Of a DNA stretch of 12,779 nt, positions 1 through 5,659 are shown one piece after another; position 1 is the stretch's first letter; each line of letters starts with the position of its first letter. A model generated the notes under the pieces. The model searched no databases and was not told the DNA's origin. It worked only from the letters and a program-made list of their open reading frames with translations. The position numbers and the translations under genes are program-made. Location: NCBI GenBank assembly GCA_002726335.1, contig PBSR01000257.1:1-12779 (forward strand). The letters are read 5' to 3'. Source of the stretch: Gemmatimonadaceae bacterium. Its GTDB lineage: Bacteria > Latescibacterota > UBA2968 > UBA8231.

Positions 1-1
1 G

Positions 2-73
2 ATCGAGTGCGAGAGCGTCCCGGGTGCCGGGTCGACGTTCCGCGTATTCCTGCCCACGGTACGGGAGGCTTGA
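2..73 (+). CDS. Sensor histidine kinase, C-terminal end only (partial)
   Basis: Reading from base 2, 23 codons run from the window edge to a TGA at 71-73. The peptide contains GAGSTFRVFLP, which matches the end of the HATPase_c domain of two-component histidine kinases: the glycine-rich G2 box followed by the last beta strand (consensus G-x-G-T/S-x-F-x-V-x-L-P). The family autophosphorylates a histidine and passes the phosphate to a response regulator. Only the ATP-lid tail is visible, so the signal sensed and the membrane topology cannot be stated. No receiver domain follows, so this is not a hybrid kinase with a C-terminal receiver. The next gene starts 86 bases downstream on the same strand, but nothing links the two functionally. 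The same DNA can be read in another frame as an N-terminal extension of the next gene; the kinase reading is preferred because it makes a recognised motif. Confidence 0.8.
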   Translation: MECESVPGAGSTFRVFLPTVREA

Positions 74-159
74 GGCGGTCTGTCCGTGTGACCGGAGTTC
101 GCAGGGTGCCATTCGTGGAGCTTGCGTCAGCACCGCCACTTTGCGTGGTTGCCCGCACG

Positions 160-999
160 ATGACGACACTACCGACCGTCCCCTTCGGGCCCGTTGATGT
201 GACGCGACTCATCATCGGCGGCAATCCGCTGTGCGGCAACTCTCACTTCGATGAGACCATGAGCCGCCAGATGCGGGAGTACCATACCGCCGAGAACGTA
301 GTCGCCACACTGCAGGCGTGTCAGGCCGCCGGCATCAACGCGGTGCAGGCGCGGGGTGACTACCACAGGGTCCTGCACTGGATGGAGTTGTTCCGGCGAG
401 AGGGCGGGCAGCTGCACTGGATCGCTCAGACCGCCTCGGAAATGCACGACATCCCCCAGAACATCCGCATCCTGGCTGCCGCCGGTGCGGTGGGCATCTA
501 CTATCACGGCAGCCGCACGGATCGTCTCTGGAAGGCGGGACAGATCGACACGGTGCTGGAAGACCTCAAGTGTGCCCGTGACTGCGGTGTGCAGGTCGGT
601 CTGGGCAGCCACATGCCGGAGGTCTTCGAGTATGTCGAAGACCACGGCTGGGATGTCGACTTCTACATGACCTGTCTCTACAACCTGAGCCGTGAAGATC
701 GGGAAAGTGCCCTGGTCGGTGGCGACCAGGCCGCCGCCGCCCGGGAGAAGTTCGCTGCACAGGCCCCGCCGCGAATGATGCAGGTGATCCAGGGCACGGA
801 GAAGACGTGCCTGGCTTTCAAGATCCTGGCCGCATCACGCCGGTGCGGGTCACAGCAGGAGGTGGCCGACGCCTTCCGCTACGCCTTCGACAACATCAAG
901 CCCGGAGACGCCATCGTGGTGGGCATGTATCAGGAACACCTCGACCAGGTGTCGCTGAATGTCGAGCACACGCGGGCGGCGCTCAGGAATCCCGCCTGA
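160..999 (+). CDS. Uncharacterised TIM-barrel-like protein (aldo/keto reductase-like fold suspected)
   Basis: A 279-residue protein with no signal peptide or membrane segment, so probably cytoplasmic. Near the N-terminus it has LIIGGNPLCGNSHF (residues 17-30), then alternating helix and strand blocks with several glycine-rich strand ends: GIYYHGSR (112-119), VGLGSHMPE (146-154), and a late IKPGDAIVVGMYQ (246-258). This pattern fits a (beta/alpha)8 barrel. I have the impression of a similar uncharacterised family in environmental bacteria but cannot name it. I do not see the Asp-Tyr-Lys-His tetrad of true aldo/keto reductases, so no reaction is assigned. The open frame runs back to base 7, but ATG160 is chosen because the upstream part overlaps the kinase C-terminus in another frame and looks non-protein-like. 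No good Shine-Dalgarno precedes ATG160. The gene converges on the glycosidase gene, and the two coding ends overlap by 17 bases. Confidence 0.72.
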   Translation: MTTLPTVPFGPVDVTRLIIGGNPLCGNSHFDETMSRQMREYHTAENVVATLQACQAAGINAVQARGDYHRVLHWMELFRREGGQLHWIAQTASEMHDIPQNIRILAAAGAVGIYYHGSRTDRLWKAGQIDTVLEDLKCARDCGVQVGLGSHMPEVFEYVEDHGWDVDFYMTCLYNLSREDRESALVGGDQAAAAREKFAAQAPPRMMQVIQGTEKTCLAFKILAASRRCGSQQEVADAFRYAFDNIKPGDAIVVGMYQEHLDQVSLNVEHTRAALRNPA

Positions 1000-3409
1000 C
1001 CTCGTACACACCGCCCGGGATCGTAGCGAAGCAGATGCGATCCCCTGGTTCGATCGTGGTTGTCACCGGTGTGCCGCCAGCGTCGGTGACACAGCAGGCG
1101 GCATCCCACGGCCGCTCGACGCAACACCGTCTTCCCGCCTCGCTGGCAATCGTGGCAGAGAGAACCTGACCGTCCTTCCAGGCGGCGCTGACCAGAAAGG
1201 CACCTTCGGCCCGAAAGGTCTGGAACTCGGCGTCGATGGCCGCTGGCCATGCCGGAAACAACCGGATGACGCCATCCCAGCTCTGCAGCATCATCTCCTG
1301 CAGCGGCGCGATCATGCCGAGGGACTCCCCGTACAGCCCGATGTAGCCGTGGGACTGCTGCGACATGGCCGGCAACGACCCGTTGGGCTGGCGCAGTCTC
1401 AGAATCAGGTCCCGGAGGCAGGCATGGTCCCGCTCCGGATCATAGGCCCGGTTGTGCAGGTAGATGAGCAGCTGCCAGGGGACCTGGGCGGATCCGGCAT
1501 ACCCCCACCGGCCGCCTGGCTCGGCCTGGAGGCATTGTGACTGGTCCCCTGGCCTGGGGAATCCCGGACCCACGTCCCAGCCCTGGAACTCCGGCGGATT
1601 CGCCAGGTAGCGTCGCTTCTCCTCTTCGGTGAGCCCGAGGGCTTCCAGGTCGTCGACCACGACGAGGTTGTCATGCCGCTCGCGCCACTCCGATCGCAGG
1701 CCCGGGTCCGCGTCGAGCAGCTCCGCTGCCTCGATGGCTGTCATCAGACAGTAGCGGGCCTGGCGCACTACCTGAGGCTGGTCGGTGAAGCGCGCCAGGT
1801 CACCACCGTAGAACGCTTCCCCCTGCAGTGAGGGAAACGCGTGGTACTTGCCGTCGTCCCGCGCCTCGAGAAAATCCGTGTAGAACAGGGCCGCGTCGCG
1901 CATCACCGGATAGCCGGTCTGGCGCAGCCATGTGGCATCCTGCAGGTAGAGGTACCGCCGCCAGTAGTGGTTGGCCACCCATCCGGTCATGTACGCCATG
2001 CGCGCCAGCGGGCCTGTCCCGTACGGGTCGTCCTCCACCGGGAAGGGATAGCCCGTCAGCTGGATGAACGTACCGCGGCAGTTCCAGTATTTCGCCGCCA
2101 GCCTGCGTCCCAGGTCGACCATGTGCTGCATCCCGGGGAAGAAGGCATCCCCCAGCTCCACATGGTTGGCGGCATAGTCACCCCAGAACGGCTGCTGATA
2201 GTTGTAGTTGGTGTGGTAATCGCCGTGCCACAGGGAGTAGTCCTGCACAGTACTCGGCAAGGCCAACCCGGGAGCGATGACATCGTCGCGGTAGGCGCAG
2301 CGGCGGAAGTGCAGCTGTTCGTACCAGGTGTTCTCGATCAGGGGATCCGCCGTCGCCATGGCGGACCGGCTCCAGAAGTCCTGCGCCGAGCGGCGGTTCT
2401 CGTCCTCCCAGGCAGCCGTCATCCTGGTGCAGTCGCCGAGGCCCGTCTCCAGGCTGAGAATCCGGCTCAGCTCCCCTTCCACATCCCCCTCATCGGTGCT
2501 GGTGGGCACGGCAACGGCGAGCGCACCCTCGGCGATTTCATCGCTGACAGGAAGCAGCTGCAGGGCCGCCCAGCCGGAACCGTAGGTGGCACAAGGCTCG
2601 ATTCTCAGCTCATCCGTGAACGGCACCAGGGCGTATCGGAAACCCCGCACGAATTCGAGATCCGGGTAAAAGGCCTGCTCGATGGCGGCTCTGTGGCAGA
2701 TGTCCTTCACCGCGGGGGGCGGCAGGGGCGTCGCCTTCCCGGATTCGACACAGGCCCGGAAGTTGTGGGCATTCATGGCCCGCATCATCAGCTGCGCGGC
2801 GAATTCGTCGATGGACGGATCCGGCCAGCGGTACAGGGTGAACCACACCGGCGGCCGGGAATCGGTTGCCGTCTCATCGGTCCAGTCGATCACCTTCCAC
2901 CGGACCACGAGGGCGTTGGGATCGGGCGACACAAAGCAATGTAGATCGATGCCGGCACCCGATTGCCAGCGCATCTCGATGTCCACCACGCCTCGTTCGA
3001 TGGTCAACCGCTGCCGGATCTGCAACCCGCGCTGGTCGATGGGCAGGTGGAGGGCGAGTTCACCGACTGGCTTCGGACAGGGATAGGGTCGGCGAGCGTA
3101 CGCAGGCCAGCCGTCGCACAACTCGTTCATCCGCTGCACGTCCTGTACGTGGCCTTCGGCGGAGGCCCCGCCATCGACATAACCGTGGCTGGCCCACTTC
3201 TCGTCGACGATGCCGCGGGTGATCTCGTCTATGTGCGCCGCCTCGGGACAGTCGCTGAGGTCGAGACGGCGATCCCAGACGTCGTTCTTGCCGAACCTCC
3301 ACACGAGAGTGTCGGCGGTCTGGTAGATGCTGACGGACAGATCCCCGTTGCCGACGATCAGACCGTTCTCGGGCTCGGCTACCTGGCCATTGATGTCGAC
3401 TCTGTGCAT
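983..3409 (-). CDS. GH95-like six-hairpin glycoside hydrolase
   Basis: An 808-residue protein built like family GH95 (alpha-L-fucosidase/galactosidase type, inverting). The N-terminal beta domain opens with PENGLIVGNGDLSV (13-26), the analogue of the GH95 'GLPIGNGRLGA' start. The (alpha/alpha)6 barrel follows, with WHGDYHTNYNYQQPFWGD (394-411) matching the GH95 segment whose two asparagines activate water (here N401 and N403). Next come WLRQTGYPVMRDAA (494-507) and PSLQGE (526-531), with E531 a candidate general acid. The C-terminus has GMIAPLQEMMLQS (698-710), then RLFPAWP (716-722) and FRAEGAFLVSAAWKDG (732-747), the GH95 tail signature. The usual DGN motif before 'EMLLQS' appears to read YGES (693-696), so a stabilising Asp may be lost or displaced. 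There is no signal peptide, so the enzyme is probably intracellular and acts on imported glycosides. It is third in the leftward operon, 17 bases after UroD-1, with a weak ribosome site. Substrate unknown; fold confident. Confidence 0.8.
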   Translation of the reverse strand: MHRVDINGQVAEPENGLIVGNGDLSVSIYQTADTLVWRFGKNDVWDRRLDLSDCPEAAHIDEITRGIVDEKWASHGYVDGGASAEGHVQDVQRMNELCDGWPAYARRPYPCPKPVGELALHLPIDQRGLQIRQRLTIERGVVDIEMRWQSGAGIDLHCFVSPDPNALVVRWKVIDWTDETATDSRPPVWFTLYRWPDPSIDEFAAQLMMRAMNAHNFRACVESGKATPLPPPAVKDICHRAAIEQAFYPDLEFVRGFRYALVPFTDELRIEPCATYGSGWAALQLLPVSDEIAEGALAVAVPTSTDEGDVEGELSRILSLETGLGDCTRMTAAWEDENRRSAQDFWSRSAMATADPLIENTWYEQLHFRRCAYRDDVIAPGLALPSTVQDYSLWHGDYHTNYNYQQPFWGDYAANHVELGDAFFPGMQHMVDLGRRLAAKYWNCRGTFIQLTGYPFPVEDDPYGTGPLARMAYMTGWVANHYWRRYLYLQDATWLRQTGYPVMRDAALFYTDFLEARDDGKYHAFPSLQGEAFYGGDLARFTDQPQVVRQARYCLMTAIEAAELLDADPGLRSEWRERHDNLVVVDDLEALGLTEEEKRRYLANPPEFQGWDVGPGFPRPGDQSQCLQAEPGGRWGYAGSAQVPWQLLIYLHNRAYDPERDHACLRDLILRLRQPNGSLPAMSQQSHGYIGLYGESLGMIAPLQEMMLQSWDGVIRLFPAWPAAIDAEFQTFRAEGAFLVSAAWKDGQVLSATIASEAGRRCCVERPWDAACCVTDAGGTPVTTTIEPGDRICFATIPGGVYEVRRDS

Positions 3410-3426
3410 GTCTCAGACGCAGCCGG

Positions 3427-4437
3427 TCAGCCGTCGAGGAACTCCTCCACCACCGCCACCGCGTTCGCCGTCGGCGTCTCCGTCCGCAGGGGCTTGGCCG
3501 GCGCCAGGATGTAACCGCCGCCTCGGCTCATCTCGCAGCGCAGGCGCCGAATCTCCTGGCGCACCTCGGTCGGCGTGGCAAAGGGAATCGTGGACTGGCT
3601 TCCGAGGCAGCCCCAGTACGTGATACGGTCACCCCAGGCGCTCTTCAGTCCGTACGGATTCATCCCGCCGGCTTCCGGCTGCACGCTCTCGAGGACATCC
3701 AGACCGGTCTCGATGATGTCAGCCTGGATGTCGGCCGTACTGCCGCAGCAGTGCATGATGGCGATCTTGCCCTGGTCGTGTACGGCATCGAAGATGCACT
3801 TGTAGCGCGGCTTGAACAGTCGCCGCCACCGCTCGGGTCCGATCATCACACCCCGCTGGTCTCCCCAGTCATCTCCCATCATGATGGCGTCGGCCTCGAC
3901 ATCGCCGCACGCCGCGATGATCTCGAGGGTGATCTCGGTAAGGCGATCCAGCAACTCCGTATAGAAATCCTCCTCGAGCACGACGTCCATCAGTGTCGTC
4001 TCGAAGCCGCGCACGTACCAGCTCTGCCACAGACAGAAGTCCGTCGACACGATGGTGAAGGAGTCCGACGATTCGCCGATGCGTTTCTCCACCGAGGCCT
4101 TGGCCTCGGGGACGAGATACTGGTCAGCCGTGGGGAAGGCGTAGCCCTGGAAAGACGGAGCCTTGAGCCCGGCTTCGACCACCACTCCTGGCAACTCGTC
4201 GGTGCGCCAGACCGTGCCGAAGGCATCGCGGTGGTGGGTGGCGTCCAGTTCCTGCTTCGGGGGTCTGCCGATGCTGCCGCAGGAGACCACGTACGGAACC
4301 TTCCGGTCACGCCAGGCCTTGCCGCCAAAGTGCCGGTCGAGCCGTGTGCCCACCTCGTCTTCGAAGCTCAGCGTGTATGGCACCTCTTTGGTCTCTTGAT
4401 GGGCGATCTGCCGCAGGACGATCTCCCGGGGCGTCAT
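3427..4437 (-). CDS. UroD-1: uroporphyrinogen decarboxylase-family protein, MtaA/CmuA-like
   Basis: A 336-residue UroD-fold protein. It has GDDWGDQRGVMIGP (188-201), a 'disc' helix RWRRLFKPRYK, then IMHCCGS (227-233), DVLESVQPEAGGMNP (247-261) and a C-terminal TETPTANAVAVVEEF (319-333). That order is typical of cobalamin-dependent methyltransferases in the UroD superfamily. In MtaA/MtbA an H-x-C plus a distal Cys bind zinc that activates a thiol. Here H229 and C231 are present, but the distal site reads APAK with no Cys. The substrate-binding FRQAGRY region of true HemE is absent, so heme synthesis is not proposed. A cytoplasmic methyl-group or related transfer role is inferred. The start codon overlaps the UroD-2 stop (ATGA at 4434-4437), implying coupled translation. 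The gene is a tandem paralogue of UroD-2, with long identical stretches. Confidence 0.85.
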   Translation of the reverse strand: MTPREIVLRQIAHQETKEVPYTLSFEDEVGTRLDRHFGGKAWRDRKVPYVVSCGSIGRPPKQELDATHHRDAFGTVWRTDELPGVVVEAGLKAPSFQGYAFPTADQYLVPEAKASVEKRIGESSDSFTIVSTDFCLWQSWYVRGFETTLMDVVLEEDFYTELLDRLTEITLEIIAACGDVEADAIMMGDDWGDQRGVMIGPERWRRLFKPRYKCIFDAVHDQGKIAIMHCCGSTADIQADIIETGLDVLESVQPEAGGMNPYGLKSAWGDRITYWGCLGSQSTIPFATPTEVRQEIRRLRCEMSRGGGYILAPAKPLRTETPTANAVAVVEEFLDG

Positions 4438-5459
4438 GACTGGTGTTCCTGTTCGGTGAAGGCTTCGAGGACGGCCACGGCATTCTGCGTCGGTGTCTCG
4501 GGCTGAAGCGTCTTGGCCGGCGCCAGAAGGTATCCCCCACCGCAGCCCATCTCGGTCCGCAGTCTGTTCACCTCATCGTGGATCTCCTGCGGCGTGCCGA
4601 AAGGAATCGTGGACTGGCTCCCAAGCGACCCCCAGAAGGTGATGCGGTCACCCCAGCGCTCCTTCAGCTCGTAGGGGTTCATACCCGCTGCTTCCGGCTG
4701 CACACTCTCCAGCACATCCAGACCGATATCGATGATGTCGGGCATGATCTCGGCGACGCTGCCACAGCAATGGCTGATGGTGAGTTTCCCCTGGGCGTGA
4801 GCGGCCTCATAGATCTCCTCATAGCGCGACTTAAAGTACGTGCGCCAGCGATCCGGCCCGATCATGACACCCCGTTGCTCGCCCCAGTCGTCGCCGAACA
4901 TGATGGCATCGGCCGGGATGTCCACACACTGCTCCACCTGGGCCAGGTAGAGGTCGGTCAGGCGATCGAGGAGTTCGCCGAAGAAGTCGGGCTCGACGAC
5001 ACAGTCCGACATGGCGTTCTCAAACCCCCTGATCCCCCAGTAACTCTCCCACAGTCCCCAACCCAGGCTGATGATGGTGAAACTGTCGGGGTGGTCCGCC
5101 ATGGCTGCCGCCGCTTCCTCCTCCAGACGGGGATTGGCAAAGTCGTGGGCCGAGGGAAAGTCGTAGCCCTCGAAGGACGGCGTCGCCATGCCGGGCTCCT
5201 CCAGATGGAAGGGGCGCTGGTCGGTTCGCCACGTCGTGCCGAACAGATCGCGGTTCAACGTCTCACTGACGGCTTCAGACTTTCGTCTGTCGATGCCACC
5301 GCACCTGACGATGTACGGCTCCAGGCGGTCGCGCCACGAACCGTCGCCGTAGTGCTGGTCGAGCCGGTCCTCGACGTCGGGTTCGAAAGACAACGTGTAC
5401 GGGACGGGTCGGGTCTCGCGGTGATGGATCTGTTCCAGGACCATCTCTCGGTAGGTCAT
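4434..5459 (-). CDS. UroD-2: uroporphyrinogen decarboxylase-family protein, first gene of the leftward operon
   Basis: A 341-residue protein colinear with UroD-1 along its whole length and, by eye, roughly half identical. Both share PYTLSFE near residue 20, GDDWG (189-193), RGVMIGP, HCCGS (230-234), DVLESVQPEA and ETPTQNAVAVLEAF (321-334). Like UroD-1 it keeps the His and Cys of the putative zinc site (H230, C232) but has APAK where MtaA-type proteins carry a distal Cys. The frame is open to 5603, but ATG at 5457-5459 is preferred: it aligns exactly with the UroD-1 N-terminus and has GGGAG six bases upstream, and the extra 48 residues look like translated promoter DNA. A sigma70-like promoter and an inverted repeat lie upstream. 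Its stop overlaps the UroD-1 start by four bases. Inferred role: cytoplasmic methyltransferase-like protein; substrate unknown. Confidence 0.87.
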   Translation of the reverse strand: MTYREMVLEQIHHRETRPVPYTLSFEPDVEDRLDQHYGDGSWRDRLEPYIVRCGGIDRRKSEAVSETLNRDLFGTTWRTDQRPFHLEEPGMATPSFEGYDFPSAHDFANPRLEEEAAAAMADHPDSFTIISLGWGLWESYWGIRGFENAMSDCVVEPDFFGELLDRLTDLYLAQVEQCVDIPADAIMFGDDWGEQRGVMIGPDRWRTYFKSRYEEIYEAAHAQGKLTISHCCGSVAEIMPDIIDIGLDVLESVQPEAAGMNPYELKERWGDRITFWGSLGSQSTIPFGTPQEIHDEVNRLRTEMGCGGGYLLAPAKTLQPETPTQNAVAVLEAFTEQEHQS

Positions 5460-5465
5460 CCCATG

Positions 5466-5470
5466 CTCCC
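5466..5470 (-). promoter_or_regulatory. Ribosome binding site of UroD-2
   Basis: CTCCC on the plus strand reads GGGAG on the minus strand, six bases ahead of the ATG at 5457-5459. This strong site decides in favour of the shorter 341-residue product over the start at 5603. Confidence 0.6.
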
Positions 5471-5507
5471 TTCGACGCGGATGTCTCGACGCTCTTCCCC
5501 CGTACGT

Positions 5508-5526
5508 GCAAAGACGCTTACTTTGC
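5508..5526. promoter_or_regulatory. Perfect inverted repeat GCAAAG-N7-CTTTGC, candidate operator
   Basis: Two perfect 6-base arms (5508-5513 and 5521-5526) flank a 7-base spacer, giving a 19-base site in the only sizeable non-coding region of the window. It is locally AT-richer than its surroundings. The arm spacing suits a dimeric helix-turn-helix repressor contacting one face of the DNA. It lies just downstream of the predicted leftward promoter, roughly 20-40 bases into the predicted transcript, where a bound repressor would block elongation. It is also about 130 bases upstream of the GRE start. No regulator gene is in the window to pair with it. Function is inferred. Confidence 0.4.
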
Positions 5527-5555
5527 GCCGTCCCCGGGGTGCCCTGTTCGCGCCG

Positions 5556-5584
5556 ACGGTAGACCAGAGCGCGATTCGGGTCAA
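5556..5584 (-). promoter_or_regulatory. Candidate sigma70-type promoter for the leftward operon
   Basis: On the minus strand TTGACC (5584-5579; five of six matches to TTGACA) is followed, after exactly 17 bases, by TACCGT (5561-5556), which keeps the three most important -10 bases (T, A and final T). Transcription would start near 5549, leaving a leader of about 90 bases before UroD-2. The -10 is weak, as is common in high-GC genomes or at regulated promoters. No equally good match was found for the rightward direction. Confidence 0.38.
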
Positions 5585-5623
5585 CCGGCAGCGCCGGAGA
5601 CACGATCGGGCAGGATTCTGCGA

Positions 5624-5639
5624 GGCGGCCTCTGCCGCC
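5624..5639 (+). promoter_or_regulatory. Hairpin GGCGGC-CTCT-GCCGCC just ahead of the GRE ribosome site
   Basis: A perfect 6-base GC stem with a 4-base loop sits 11 bases before the GAGG ribosome site of the GRE gene. It would be stable in the mRNA leader and could affect initiation or message stability. No T-run follows, so it is not an intrinsic terminator. High-GC DNA produces such stems by chance, so the role is uncertain. Confidence 0.25.
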
Positions 5640-5650
5640 CTGACGATGAC

Positions 5651-5654
5651 GAGG
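5651..5654 (+). promoter_or_regulatory. Ribosome binding site of the GRE gene
   Basis: GAGG lies five bases ahead of the ATG at 5660-5662 and supports that start for the radical enzyme. Confidence 0.55.
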
Positions 5655-5659
5655 TCCAG

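Noticed and set aside
7..159. N-terminal extension of the TIM-barrel-like protein back to base 7
   Set aside because: Bases 2-73 encode a histidine kinase C-terminus in another frame, and the extension looks non-protein-like; ATG160 sits close to the first conserved motif.
972..995. GCGGG/CCCGC stem at the convergent 3' ends as a bidirectional terminator
   Set aside because: Only five pairs with a 14-base loop and no T-run.
1841..2944. 367-codon plus-strand open frame inside the glycosidase gene
   Set aside because: Antisense shadow; the minus strand carries coherent GH95-like motifs throughout.
5585..5597. CCGGC-AGC-GCCGG small hairpin in the divergent region
   Set aside because: Five-base stem with a three-base loop, expected by chance in high-GC DNA.
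5460..5603. 48-residue N-terminal extension of UroD-2
   Set aside because: UroD-1 aligns from the ATG at 5459, that ATG has a good ribosome site, and the extension overlaps the promoter-like and palindromic DNA.
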